A stretch of 64,000 nt of DNA from Candidatus Latescibacterota bacterium. GTDB lineage: Bacteria; Krumholzibacteriota; Krumholzibacteriia; WVZY01. The notes under the pieces were generated by a model that saw nothing but the letters and a program-made list of their open reading frames with translations, searched no databases and had not been told where the DNA came from. A program made the position numbers and the translations under genes. The stretch spans positions 23,631 to 87,630 of the forward strand of contig WVZY01000026.1 in NCBI GenBank assembly GCA_011772205.1. The letters run 5' to 3'. Positions 26,642 through 35,652 of this stretch are shown piece by piece. Every line of letters begins with the position of its first letter. The stretch's first letter is position 1.

Positions 26642-29600
26642 TCACTTTTTAACGATCTTGAGCAAGTCTTTTTCCAGCGTTTGGTCTGGAGCTTCAATAA
26701 TGCGGCCGATTTCCTCACCGTTCCGCAAAAGGATAATGGTCGCAACGGCCTTGACATCGTACCATGCCTTGATCGTGTTCGACCATTCCAAGAACTTCGG
26801 CGGAATCGACATTTCACGAGTAAACCTGGAGCCGCCCACTGCAAATAACTCAACCTCGGAGACCGGATATCCGAGTTCGTCCAGTATCTTATAGAGCCTC
26901 GGAACCTCCCTCTTGGAATCGCCGCACCAGGTGCCGAGGACGCAGGTAATCTTCACGTCGTCGATATACTTGGCCAGCTCCGATAGCGTTTCACCATCCG
27001 GCGAGTAGTCGAAATAATCCGCGAACCAATCGTCGAGATGTTCTTCGATGTCTTGTCTCGAGACTTCGCCAAGAAGTACCACGCCGTACTTCTCCAGCTC
27101 GAAACGATAAACGCCTATTTCTTCCAGCTCCTCGGTCTTGTCTTCAATAATGGGGGGATACATGTCGTTCCACCATTCGGGCTCGTCCTTCAGCCAGCGG
27201 TCGAACCATGCGAGAATTGCATCAGACCAGGCGATTCGCTTCTTGTAGTCGAGGATAAAGTGGTTCTGCTCGGCGAAGCGAATATATTCCACTTCCTTTT
27301 CAAGAAGTTTGAGTGCCGCATACATTTGATCGCTCTCTCCGGGCGGCACGTTTGTGTCTGATGCCCCGTGAAGCAGAAGCAATGGCGTGTTGATTTTATC
27401 TGCCGAAAATAGGGGACTTTGGTCGACGTAGATGTCAGGCCGGTTCCACGGGAAGCTGTTGGCCGTAGCGACGGAGCTGTATCCATAGCCCCAGTATCCT
27501 TCTCCCCAGTAGCTCGAAATAGAACTGATGCCGGCATGCGAGACGGCAGCAGAGAACATGTTGGTCTTGGTGATGAGCAGCTGAGTCATGAATCCACCGA
27601 ACGAAGCGCCGATACAGCCGATTCTTTCGGGATCGATGAAGGTGTGCGCTTCCAAGAATTTTTTCGTGCCTTCGATGATCTCATCGGCAACGATTTTTCC
27701 CCAATCGTTGACGTGGAGGGCGGAAAATTCCTGTCCGAAGCCCGTAGCTCCGCCCGGTTGGAGGACGTAAACGACGTATCCCATGGCGGCCCAAAGATTC
27801 TTCGGGTACCGGCCCCCAAAACTCCTGCTCACAGGCGACGTGCCGCCATAGTAATAAACGATGCAGGGCCATTTCTTGGAAGCATTGAAATCGGGCGGGT
27901 AATGGATCCGTCCTACGATTTCCCTCCCACTACTTGTCTTGAAGTTCCAGTCCTCGACTTTGCCCAGCTCGACGTTCGCGAATCGTTCGGTGCAGGGATC
28001 CAATAGCATTCGAACACGGCCGTTTTTTAAATCGATCGAATACAGGCGCCACGGATGATCCGCACTCGAACCCGTGACCACGGCCACCGGTTTGTCTCTC
28101 GCTACGTCCCGCCTGTGCACGATGTCGAATCCGAGTTCGATGTTTTTAAAAACCTTGTTCTTGACGTTATATTTATACAGCCTTACGTACTCTCCTTCCT
28201 CGACCACCAGATAGATGTCGGTTCCCGGTTTCGGCCAGTAAACGGATAGCACCGTTGGATCGAAATCCTTGGTCATCGGTTCGGCGGTTTTGCTCTTCGG
28301 ATCGTATATATACGCCTGGGCGTCATAATCGTTCGCGATCGTTCCCTCGGGCACGTTCTGACCAGTCTTTCCGAAAGTCGACGGTCCGGCGGTAATCAGG
28401 ATCTTCTTTCCATCAGGAGACCATTTCGCTCCGCGGAGCCAGTGTCCTTTCCACAGCGTTTCGGTGCTCTGGTCCTCGAGGTTCAGCAGGACCAGTTCCG
28501 TCATTGAGTAGGGTCTCTCGGACAGATATTCGTAAGATCTTCTGATCAGTGCCGAGCGCGAATCGGGATGAACGTCGTATACTTGGGTGCTGTGCTCGCC
28601 GGCCGTCAATCTCCGGGTAATCCCGGAAGGTACTGACGATAAATACAGGTAAGTTCTGTCGCGTTCGTGTCGCCTACGATCGCTGATCCCTCGCAGCCGT
28701 TTTACTCCTGATTCGTCTTTCTCAGCGCGGTTCCTGATCGAATACACAATGAAGGTACCGTCAGGGCTCCACTCATATCCGGAGAAGTCTTTGACGTCCT
28801 CGATAATCGACTCTACCTCGCCTATATCCATATCCAAAACGCGAACGGTCCCTTTTTCCTTCTCTACTACGGAGTAAGACAGACGGTTTCCGGTGGGAGA
28901 CCATTGCCAGTTCGAAGCGCCGGACATGTCTTTGAGAGTCCTCAACAGCTTTCCGTCCTCGAACCTTCGGATCTCCAGCCATCTCTCGGACTCGCCTTCC
29001 GGGGGATTGCGCTTCGACATCGTCAACGCAAAGTACTTTCCAACCGGTGACAGATCGACATTGTTCATTACCGGAACATCGAGGATATCGCCGATGTTCA
29101 TGGCCCGCAACGGCTCCAAAGACATTTGGGGATTACTATAAATATCTTTTTTCACGGATACTCTAACATCCAGACGCCAATCTGCCAGCGTATCGCTGGG
29201 AACGTATACGGCTTTGACGATAAGGAGGTGCTTCCCCTTTTGCAATTTGGCGCTGCCAGTTTGCTTGTCATCAGATGCATCCATTTTGCCGATCTTTTTT
29301 TGCGTCAATATCGATGACCCGTCTATCCTCAATTCGAAAAGGCCGCTCGAACGGCTTTCGATATCGATCTCCGTCCAGCGTGGTACTTCGACGTATGTCG
29401 CCAGATAGGCAATGTTCGGTAGTTCTCCATTTTCCGGAATCAGTACGCCCAGCGTATCCGCTGCAATCTCTCGCCAATCGGCGTGATCCCCGCCGATCAG
29501 ATCGACTCTAGCTCCAGCGATGGGTTTCAGTTTCTCCCAACGTAGGTGTTCATACGCCAGGAGATCCGAGGCTTCTATTTTTGCTTTTCCCTCTTCGTTG

Positions 29601-29785
29601 AACGCTGGAAAAGGAGACGTCAAGGGACCGAGCATGAGCCAACGCCCGATAGGAACTTTTGCATTTGACGATTTTTCCGCATTCTCCTCTTTGCTATAGG
29701 CGGCTGCTGCGATGAGCGCAATGGCAAGGCTCCCAATGCTAAGTAGCATACACGCACGGAAGTAACGGCCAAGGCAGGTTTTCAT
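26642..29785 (-). CDS. Secreted S9-family (DPP-IV/prolyl-oligopeptidase-like) peptidase fused to a thioredoxin-like domain
   Basis: A 1047-residue exported protein. Residues 1-30 are a signal peptide. A beta-rich region with a lectin-like N-terminal part is followed by propeller repeats (YEWSPDGTFIVYSI, AKWSPDGKKILITA). The alpha/beta hydrolase domain has GCIGASFGGFMTQL (nucleophile Ser in G-x-S-x-G-G), HGASDTNVPPGES (Asp) and EQNHFILDY (His), as in dipeptidyl-peptidase IV and acylaminoacyl peptidases. The last 150 residues are an extra domain with CVLGTWCGDSKREVPRL, a thioredoxin-type fold with WCGDS in place of WCxxC, so only one redox cysteine remains. ATG at 29785 has AAAGGA upstream. The fusion is unusual and suggests extracellular peptide breakdown. 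Confidence 0.9.
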   Translation of the reverse strand: MKTCLGRYFRACMLLSIGSLAIALIAAAAYSKEENAEKSSNAKVPIGRWLMLGPLTSPFPAFNEEGKAKIEASDLLAYEHLRWEKLKPIAGARVDLIGGDHADWREIAADTLGVLIPENGELPNIAYLATYVEVPRWTEIDIESRSSGLFELRIDGSSILTQKKIGKMDASDDKQTGSAKLQKGKHLLIVKAVYVPSDTLADWRLDVRVSVKKDIYSNPQMSLEPLRAMNIGDILDVPVMNNVDLSPVGKYFALTMSKRNPPEGESERWLEIRRFEDGKLLRTLKDMSGASNWQWSPTGNRLSYSVVEKEKGTVRVLDMDIGEVESIIEDVKDFSGYEWSPDGTFIVYSIRNRAEKDESGVKRLRGISDRRRHERDRTYLYLSSVPSGITRRLTAGEHSTQVYDVHPDSRSALIRRSYEYLSERPYSMTELVLLNLEDQSTETLWKGHWLRGAKWSPDGKKILITAGPSTFGKTGQNVPEGTIANDYDAQAYIYDPKSKTAEPMTKDFDPTVLSVYWPKPGTDIYLVVEEGEYVRLYKYNVKNKVFKNIELGFDIVHRRDVARDKPVAVVTGSSADHPWRLYSIDLKNGRVRMLLDPCTERFANVELGKVEDWNFKTSSGREIVGRIHYPPDFNASKKWPCIVYYYGGTSPVSRSFGGRYPKNLWAAMGYVVYVLQPGGATGFGQEFSALHVNDWGKIVADEIIEGTKKFLEAHTFIDPERIGCIGASFGGFMTQLLITKTNMFSAAVSHAGISSISSYWGEGYWGYGYSSVATANSFPWNRPDIYVDQSPLFSADKINTPLLLLHGASDTNVPPGESDQMYAALKLLEKEVEYIRFAEQNHFILDYKKRIAWSDAILAWFDRWLKDEPEWWNDMYPPIIEDKTEELEEIGVYRFELEKYGVVLLGEVSRQDIEEHLDDWFADYFDYSPDGETLSELAKYIDDVKITCVLGTWCGDSKREVPRLYKILDELGYPVSEVELFAVGGSRFTREMSIPPKFLEWSNTIKAWYDVKAVATIILLRNGEEIGRIIEAPDQTLEKDLLKIVKK

Positions 29786-30122
29786 AACGATCCTTTCAAC
29801 GGGGGACAGCCAGAGGGTCGAACGAGTACTGCGTTTCACGAAAAAACGTACAGCTTCTCTTTTGAACATTACAATATCGGTTAGATACTATGATTTCAAG
29901 TGTTCAGTGAGGGCCGGGGGAGAGGATCGTCGACAAGATACACTTGATCTCACGAGATTGACAGCGGGAAGAGGCGATTTTTCTCGAACTCAGCTGGAGG
30001 CAACGTGTCGAAGCCAGCCCGTCGGCCGCCGCTCCGGCATGAAGCCGCCGGCTTGCTGATACGATACATTCGAAAGCTGCCGTGAACCGGTCTTGACATG
30101 CAGCTGTTGCTGCGCGACGCGT
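29786..30122. other. Intergenic region, nothing recognised
   Basis: These 337 bp hold no gene I can support. They separate the S9 peptidase start from the small lipoprotein stop on the same strand. Confidence 0.4.
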
Positions 30123-30515
30123 CTATTTTGTTTTCTTCTTTGTCACTTTGAACTTTTGCTTCCTGAGGCCCGGCGGCAGCTTCTTTTCACTGACAGGTTT
30201 CCACGGTCCCTTGATATGGACGCTGTATTGCCAATATCCTTTGTTCAGACGGTAATACCTGTCCTTGCAAAAGTAATGGTGGGAGTAACCTGTAACGATG
30301 TACACGCCGATCGACGATTGATACACCAGCTCGACACCATCGGGGTGCTTGTGCCGATAGCCGTGGGCGGGTGCATGCGGTGGAGGACCGGTGTGCTTTG
30401 CCTTGTACTTGGGAGTCGCGGTATGGGTGTACCGAACCGAGCTCCTGCAGGCGGAAAATGCAATACCGACCGAGGCGATAAGGATCAGAAAAAAGCCAAC
30501 TTTTATTTTGTCCAT
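30123..30515 (-). CDS. Small basic lipoprotein with aromatic repeat-like segments
   Basis: A 130-residue protein. The signal ends in FSAC, a lipobox, and a long basic, proline- and histidine-rich stretch follows (KHTGPPPHAPAHGYRHKHP). The second half has YQSSIGVYIVTGYSHHYFCK, then YYRLNKGYWQYSVHIKGPW and a lysine-rich end. The YW/W aromatic spacing looks like a wall- or surface-exposed sheet. The function is unknown. GGGGAGGT precedes the ATG at 30515, so the longer upstream frame is not used. Confidence 0.65.
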   Translation of the reverse strand: MDKIKVGFFLILIASVGIAFSACRSSVRYTHTATPKYKAKHTGPPPHAPAHGYRHKHPDGVELVYQSSIGVYIVTGYSHHYFCKDRYYRLNKGYWQYSVHIKGPWKPVSEKKLPPGLRKQKFKVTKKKTK

Positions 30516-30859
30516 TGCCAACCTCCCCTGTAACTGTTGCATTGGCTTTAGGTTCAGATGTTGTCCCCCGCTGCTCTGGTTGGGGACGCAGATCTTTGCT
30601 TGACACTTGCTAAGCATGTCGTTACCTCTGCAAAGATCGAGCCAGGGACGTGTGACTCCGGATCGGGCTGGAAGGGCAGTTTCCTGAGTGTGACTAGGGA
30701 TTAGAATACCGGCACATTTTGGAATCCAAAATTGGGCACGAATCGTACCTTGCCTGGCATAAAAAGTGATATGGAAACTGGGGATAGATCAGAGCAAGTC
30801 ATTCATTAATATGGTTGGTTTGCCAATACACAAATACCTCAGGATTGGAGGTAATGAAT
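30516..30859. other. Divergent intergenic region, nothing recognised
   Basis: 344 bp between divergent starts; it should contain promoters for the lipoprotein and the BKACE gene, but no strong -35/-10 pair is apparent. Confidence 0.4.
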
Positions 30860-31696
30860 ATGTCCAAGAAGTTTATTCTCAATTTCACACCGACAGGAAT
30901 GATTCCCACTAAGGAAATGACAAAGGCAGTTCCTATCCAAACCGATGAGATCATAGAACAGGTGACTGAGGCCGCGGATATCGGAGTTAATATGGTGCAT
31001 ATCCATGCTCGTGATCCAAATACTGGCGAGCCCACGTATAAGAAGGAGATCTATGGAGAAATCATCGGCGGAATCAAAAAAAAACACAAAGATCTCGTTC
31101 TCTGTGTGTCCCTAAGTGGAAGGACATTTCCCGAATTGGAAAAGAGATCTGAACCCCTTGATTTGACCGGCGATGTGAAACCTGATTTCGGGAGCTTGAC
31201 GTTGAGTTCCCTGAATTTCCCTAAGCAAGCCAGTATTAACAGTCCAGAAATGGTCCAGGCGCTGGCCAAAAAGATGCTGGATAAAGGCATCAGACCCGAG
31301 CTGGAGGCATTCGATCTCGGAATGGTTAACTATGCGCATTACCTGATCAACAAAAAGCTCGTCAAGCCCCCATATTATTTCAATCTCATTCTTGGAAATA
31401 TTGCCAGCGCTCAATCGAACCTTATGACCTTTGGTCTCATGGTCAATGAGCTTCCAAAGGATTCCATCTGGTCCGGAGGTGGAATTGGGAAATTTCAATT
31501 GAGCATGAATGCAATGAGTATTATTGCCGGGGGAGGAGTTCGTATTGGATTAGAAGACAATATCTATTTTGATGAAGAGAAAACGCACTTGGCAACAAAC
31601 AAGGAACTTATAGAACGTCTCCTCTTGATTGCCAAAGCGTTGGGACGCACTCCGTATTCCCACAAAGAAACCCGGGAAGTCTTAGGGTTGAATTAA
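30860..31696 (+). CDS. BKACE (DUF849) beta-keto acid cleavage enzyme
   Basis: A 278-residue TIM-barrel protein of the 3-keto-5-aminohexanoate cleavage family, which condenses a beta-keto acid with acetyl-CoA to yield acetoacetate and a new CoA thioester. VNMVHIHARDPNTGEPT near residue 40 carries the H-x-H that binds zinc, and DFGSLTLSSLNFP, ELEAFDLGMVNYAHYL, SGGGIGKFQ and GGGVRIGLEDNIYFD follow in the family's order. The ATG at 30860 is used because GGAGGT is at the right distance; the ATG at 30854 is too close. The keto acid substrate is unknown. The gene is visibly richer in A and T than most of the window, as is the acetyltransferase gene that follows. Confidence 0.85.
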   Translation: MSKKFILNFTPTGMIPTKEMTKAVPIQTDEIIEQVTEAADIGVNMVHIHARDPNTGEPTYKKEIYGEIIGGIKKKHKDLVLCVSLSGRTFPELEKRSEPLDLTGDVKPDFGSLTLSSLNFPKQASINSPEMVQALAKKMLDKGIRPELEAFDLGMVNYAHYLINKKLVKPPYYFNLILGNIASAQSNLMTFGLMVNELPKDSIWSGGGIGKFQLSMNAMSIIAGGGVRIGLEDNIYFDEEKTHLATNKELIERLLLIAKALGRTPYSHKETREVLGLN

Positions 31697-31756
31697 AGTG
31701 CTACTCTTGCGGATTGCGATAAAATAATTATGAGGGTTCGGTCATAATATCTCGAA

Positions 31757-32386
31757 ATGATAAGAGCGGCAAAAAAAATACGAGACAGATTCCTCTACGG
31801 GCTTGTGCTTCTTACCTTCCAGGACCGCTTTGAATCGATTGGAATTAACATTCGACCTTATTATTGGATGATGGAGGGATTAGGTGACATCGCTTTACCA
31901 GAATTCAAAGATAATCCTGATGATTATTCATTCGAATTTTTCGGGGCTGAAGAAATGAGAATGTTGGGAGCAACAGAGGAGCGAAGGGGCAAAGAAGAAG
32001 AATATAATTCATGGCTAAAAGAAGGGAAGAAATGCTTCGGGGTGAAACGTCGTGGGCAAATTATTGCGTATACTTGGATTGATTTCGATGAAATTCGTCA
32101 CTTTGGCAACAATTATCGGTTGAAAGATAACGAAGCCTATTTATTTCATATGTATACAATGAAAGAGTATCGTGGGAAAGACATGGCGGCTTACCTGCGT
32201 TTTGAGTGCTATAGAGCTCTAAGGGAGATGGGGCGGTCCTCCTTCTACAGCATGAGCGAAGTGTTCAACACTCCAGCTATCAAATTCAAAAGGAAGTTGA
32301 ATGCCAATTTTGTGAAACTGTGTGTATATATTCATCTATTCAAAAGATTTCATTGGAATTGGGTGATCAGGAAATATAAAACCTGA
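31757..32386 (+). CDS. GNAT-family acetyltransferase
   Basis: A 209-residue protein. YLFHMYTMKEYRGKDMAAYLR (read as the motif around the R-x-x-G-x-[GA] acetyl-CoA loop) followed by a YRALREMG helix identifies a GNAT-type N-acyltransferase fold. The N-terminal 70 residues, with a DNPDDYSFEFFGAEEM stretch, are not recognised. The acyl acceptor is unknown. Base composition is AT-rich relative to neighbours. It follows the BKACE gene by 60 bp and precedes a complex repeat patch, which may indicate acquired DNA. Confidence 0.7.
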   Translation: MIRAAKKIRDRFLYGLVLLTFQDRFESIGINIRPYYWMMEGLGDIALPEFKDNPDDYSFEFFGAEEMRMLGATEERRGKEEEYNSWLKEGKKCFGVKRRGQIIAYTWIDFDEIRHFGNNYRLKDNEAYLFHMYTMKEYRGKDMAAYLRFECYRALREMGRSSFYSMSEVFNTPAIKFKRKLNANFVKLCVYIHLFKRFHWNWVIRKYKT

Positions 32387-32496
32387 GTTGTGGATGGAAG
32401 TGGGCGAGAGATCCTTGGTTGGTTCGAATCCGCGGGGGTTCCTCACCACACGCCAGCTTCGCTCGGCTGGCCGGCTTTGGCGGAGGATCCTTTTAT

Positions 32497-32612
32497 GAGT
32501 GCTGTGTGATGGGGGTTCTTCACCTGCGCCCGCTTCCGCCGGCTTCCCGCCTGCGGCGGGCGATCCTCCCTCGCTCCGCGCAATGGTTCATCACCCCCAT
32601 CACACAGCACTC
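32497..32612. repeat. Element with 19-bp perfect terminal inverted repeats
   Basis: GAGTGCTGTGTGATGGGGG at 32497-32515 is the exact reverse complement of 32594-32612. The interior includes the hairpin-bearing dispersed repeat 32505-32579. The size, about 116 bp, is too small to encode a transposase. Confidence 0.6.
32505..32579. repeat. Dispersed repeat, related copy at 24632-24706
   Basis: See the partner copy: 68 of 75 positions match. The internal hairpin CCCGCC-TGC-GGCGGG is at 32546-32560. A weaker version of the same unit, starting CTTCGCTCGGC, lies just upstream at about 32450-32488. Confidence 0.7.
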
Positions 32613-32740
32613 TTTGCTCGCTCCACGCGATGGTCCATCGCCCCCGCGGAGCTTTCCTTCTTGCTTCCGCGTAAAGGTTCGTCCCCCCCACGGAGTCTTC
32701 CTACTTGTTTCCGCGTAAAGATTCGTCAGCCGTACGACAC
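32561..32740. repeat. Degenerate tandem repeats of about 44 bp
   Basis: Four imperfect units can be aligned: they begin near 32561, 32610, 32655 and 32697. Each has a T/C-rich start, then C-T-[CT]-C-[GA]-C-G-[CT] and a following G-G-T-[CT]-C-[AG]-T-C. Spacing and degeneracy do not fit a CRISPR array. Confidence 0.5.
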
Positions 32741-32792
32741 GGCACTTCCATTCGTTTGCTCAGTGGAATTGCCGCCAGTGGCCCGCGCTGAT

Positions 32793-34193
32793 TCATTTCA
32801 GAAGAACCATTTTCTTCGTCTGCGTCATCGCGGCTGTCTTAAGGCGGGATAGATATACGCCGCTCGCGACCAGGCGGCCGGCGTCATCACGGCCATTCCA
32901 TTTGAACTCATGCACGCTTTCGTTGCGCGGCGCGTTCGCGAGCGTTCTCACACGCTGCCCGGCTGCATTATATATAGCCAGCTCCACATTGCTATGAACG
33001 TGGAGATCGACGATGATGGTCGTCGATGATTTGAACGGGTTGGGATAATTCTGGTATAGCGCTGTTGCCGCGGGAATGACCTCGTGCGATTCGTTGTAGA
33101 ATGCAGCGTACTCGCATGGTAAGTCAACTTTTGCCATCACTTTCGTCCCGTCGCCTTGCCCACCGACGTAGGCCCAGTAGCTTCCCTGGCGCTGATAGAT
33201 TCCAACTTTTCTACTATCGGAGCGTGACGATGGGGCATCCGGTATAGTTCCGCTGAGGTGCCGGATCGTGAGAGTCGGTTTGGCGACGAAATTCGAGCTA
33301 GTGGAGATGCCGAGCACATCGGAGACGGGCGTGAGCTGGGTTCCGTCGTCTAGCGTGGGCGTTGTTCGTGCCGAGTCGCGCACGACCAACAGCAAGCCGC
33401 TTGTTGTCACTGCGTTCCATGGTGCATGGAGGTGACCAACATAGTCGTTGGAGGCCCAATCTAGCGGCGAGTACTGATCAGTCCGGCAGATGTCATAGAC
33501 AGCACACATCTCTCCGCAGTTGCCGTAAAGATCGGCCGCAGTAATCGACACCTCCAACCGGCCGTTGTCGTCTCTCCGGTAACGCGCATGGTAGATCCAT
33601 CCTCCTTCAGGGCCTAGCGTCATCTCTTTTTGGACCTGGGACCCACCGCCTGTAGCTGCCTGGAAGCGAAACAGCGCCCTCGGTGAATCGAGTTTCTTGT
33701 TGCTGGATAGCGAAACGTCAATTGTGCGGAATTCTCCGGGTGCGAATGCGGTCGACATGTCTAATGCTAACGGAATGTCGGCGCCTTGAGTTACCACGAA
33801 GATTAATTCCGCTGTTGGCTCGTATGTGGTCCCATTGATCAAGAAGTGAGCCGTAGCGACCAGCGTATCGACTCCACCGTTAGGAGCGGCATACCAGATT
33901 TCGACCCTTCCTTGATTGTCGCTTTCTGTTGTATCTTCACCGGGATTCGCTCCACCAATATGACATGTCACGTTAACATCTCCCATTGGAGGAGTAATCC
34001 GAAAGTGCGCATAAACCTTTCCTTCAGGATCCGTGACTACTGTATCAATGCCGACGTGATGCTCGCTGTCGATGGTAAAAACGGGCGCGAAGGTGTCAAA
34101 AACGAGATATGCAGCCGATGTGTAGGTCGCTTCACCTCCTACTGCGGTTCCCGGCAGCGCAGAAGCCCCCACTGGAAATATCCCATAGACCAT
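32793..34193 (-). CDS. Extracellular beta-sandwich protein with FlgD-like C-terminal tail
   Basis: A 466-residue reading frame, mostly beta strands, with two Ig-like regions at the N-terminal side (FTIDSEHHVGIDTVV, GANPGEDTTESDNQGR). The last 90 residues hold LYQNYPNPFKSSTTI and then a FlgD-like sandwich ending KKMVLLK, the same kind of tail as the subtilase and the 1006-residue protein in this window. This frame has no signal peptide. The signal peptide and first 40 residues are in another frame upstream (34132-34335), so a frameshift near 34190 is likely. The function is unknown; it is likely a surface or secreted protein. Confidence 0.75.
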   Translation of the reverse strand: MVYGIFPVGASALPGTAVGGEATYTSAAYLVFDTFAPVFTIDSEHHVGIDTVVTDPEGKVYAHFRITPPMGDVNVTCHIGGANPGEDTTESDNQGRVEIWYAAPNGGVDTLVATAHFLINGTTYEPTAELIFVVTQGADIPLALDMSTAFAPGEFRTIDVSLSSNKKLDSPRALFRFQAATGGGSQVQKEMTLGPEGGWIYHARYRRDDNGRLEVSITAADLYGNCGEMCAVYDICRTDQYSPLDWASNDYVGHLHAPWNAVTTSGLLLVVRDSARTTPTLDDGTQLTPVSDVLGISTSSNFVAKPTLTIRHLSGTIPDAPSSRSDSRKVGIYQRQGSYWAYVGGQGDGTKVMAKVDLPCEYAAFYNESHEVIPAATALYQNYPNPFKSSTTIIVDLHVHSNVELAIYNAAGQRVRTLANAPRNESVHEFKWNGRDDAGRLVASGVYLSRLKTAAMTQTKKMVLLK

Positions 34194-34335
34194 TCAGGAT
34201 AGGGAAGTCCAGACTGGGCTTCTGGTTCCGCCACTGAGCATTGGGTGAGACAACGGAGTAGCCAGCTGCGGCATAGGGGATCGGGAGCACGAGAGAGGCT
34301 AGGGCGAGATTGATAACAAATCGGTTGGGTGACAC
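34132..34335 (-). pseudogene. Displaced N-terminus (signal peptide) of the FlgD-tailed protein
   Basis: Read in a different frame from the main gene, this part starts with a signal peptide, SPNRFVINLALASLVLPIPY, then GYSVVSPNAQW. The GTG at 34335 has AGGAGG six bases upstream. The frame stops at 34132 while the beta-sandwich continues in the other frame. Either a one-base indel, real or in the assembly, broke the gene, or it is two overlapping products. Confidence 0.6.
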
Positions 34336-34525
34336 AAACACCCTCCTGGAACAACGGGCGTCGACAGAGGTGGGGGGCTGACCCCCGTCGATAACCGGTC
34401 CCCAGGGATAGGATCGGCTTATTTATATCATTATATCGGATGCTGCTGCGCTGGTCAACACGAGCTTTTTCGCCGGCCTGTTCCGCTGGGCCTAGTGATC
34501 CTGCGTTCATCTGCCCGAAGACTAT

Positions 34526-35227
34526 TTATATAACGCACCTATCTGCGGCTAGGATGTTCTTAAACGAGGACTGAAGGAATGGATTCGAATACTGCAGGCG
34601 AGCCAGATAAATGCTGCCTACGCCGGTGCTGACATGAACCTCCCCTTCATCGCCACTTCCAATGGTCCCACTGACCATTTGATCCGACACCAATCCATCT
34701 ACAGGGAATTCAACAGCAATGGAGCCGACGCCGGTTTCCAGTTCTACTTGAATGTTTACGCCAGCGGGCAGTTGAAACATGATGGATCCAACGCCCAATT
34801 GGAAAAAATTGTTGCCCCCCGGCCGGCCCAGGTAATCAAAGCTGCCGACACCGGAGTATAGATCCATCCGAGCATCTGGAGGTGCAAAGATTTCGAAGTC
34901 GACTGAAGCATTCTGGAGACTGGAGGGTTTTCTGGTTACAATTCGCACGCCATTTTGCTGTGCGGTCATCTCAATCTCGATAAATCCCAGATCCTGCTGG
35001 CGGGGAGCCCATTTGGTTGCGCTCACCTGAATCGTATCAGGATCGCCAGAACGGATAATTATGCCGCCAACGAAGTTCTCAATCGTCAGAGTTGACTGCT
35101 CATTGACTTTGAAGCTGCTCTCTATGAGCTCTGAGTACTTTTTGGCAGAGACGGAGACTGGATCGTCACCGCAAGCTGAAATCAAAATCACGAGCACTAA
35201 GATAAAAACAGATCTGATGTACATCAT
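34526..35227 (-). CDS. DUF4097-like lipoprotein (parallel beta-helix type)
   Basis: About 233 residues. MYIRSVFILVLVILISAC is a lipoprotein signal with an ISAC lipobox. The mature part contains repeated short beta strands with glycines, such as LYSGVGSFDYLGRPG, FQLGVGSI, LETGVGSIAVEF and VSTGVGSIYLAR. The GVGSI repeat about every 20 residues is like the DUF4097 putative adhesin fold. It is presumably outer-membrane attached. The start is uncertain: ATG at 35227 or 35224, or GTG at 35248, and none has a good ribosome-binding site. The gene precedes the STAS gene stop by only 45 bp, so they may be one unit. Confidence 0.65.
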   Translation of the reverse strand: MMYIRSVFILVLVILISACGDDPVSVSAKKYSELIESSFKVNEQSTLTIENFVGGIIIRSGDPDTIQVSATKWAPRQQDLGFIEIEMTAQQNGVRIVTRKPSSLQNASVDFEIFAPPDARMDLYSGVGSFDYLGRPGGNNFFQLGVGSIMFQLPAGVNIQVELETGVGSIAVEFPVDGLVSDQMVSGTIGSGDEGEVHVSTGVGSIYLARLQYSNPFLQSSFKNILAADRCVI

Positions 35228-35271
35228 GATTTGTTGAGTGTTCTTCACTTAGGCGAACTTTTCCGGGAGTT

Positions 35272-35652
35272 TCAAGCTTTGGCTGTGTTCTTCTCTTTCT
35301 TCGGCAGTTCCACACATAGATACTTTACAGCTTCATCAATGTTGTCGAATGTTTTAAAGAGAAGGTTTAGGTTCGTTATAACAAGAATATCTCCTATTCT
35401 GTCTATGACGTGGGCAAGTACCAACTCTCCTCCAGCTTTTTTGAGGCTTGTGTGAGCACCAATGAGCATGCCGATACCCCGACTATCGGCCCATGGTGTT
35501 TTGCGAAGATTGACAATAATTTTATTTTTGCCTTCACTCAACAGCGATTTAAAAAAGCTGTGAAACTTATCCGAGTTGTCAGGCCCACCGATAAGCTTGC
35601 CTTCCACCTCCACGATCACTGCGCAAGAAATTTCCTTTTTTTTTAGTTTCAT
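35272..35652 (-). CDS. STAS-domain anti-anti-sigma-type protein
   Basis: A 126-residue STAS-domain protein. IVNLRKTPWADSRGIGMLIG carries the serine (in ADSRG) that is phosphorylated in SpoIIAA/RsbV-type regulators, and AHTSLKKAGGELVLAHV follows. Family members bind an anti-sigma kinase when unphosphorylated and are reactivated by PP2C-type phosphatases. One such phosphatase with a GAF domain is at 20303, about 15 kb away, so a partner-switching link is only inference. ATG at 35652 follows AAGGAGGTGA at eight bases. No anti-sigma kinase gene is visible in the window. Confidence 0.8.
   Translation of the reverse strand: MKLKKKEISCAVIVEVEGKLIGGPDNSDKFHSFFKSLLSEGKNKIIVNLRKTPWADSRGIGMLIGAHTSLKKAGGELVLAHVIDRIGDILVITNLNLLFKTFDNIDEAVKYLCVELPKKEKNTAKA

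Noticed and set aside
32415..32445. GGTTCGAATCC, resembling the T loop of a tRNA
   Set aside because: Flanking bases do not pair as a T stem, and no anticodon arm, D arm or acceptor stem can be built upstream.
32561..32740. Four tandem units considered as a CRISPR array
   Set aside because: Units are adjacent and degenerate, with no constant repeat plus unique spacer structure and no cas gene in the window.
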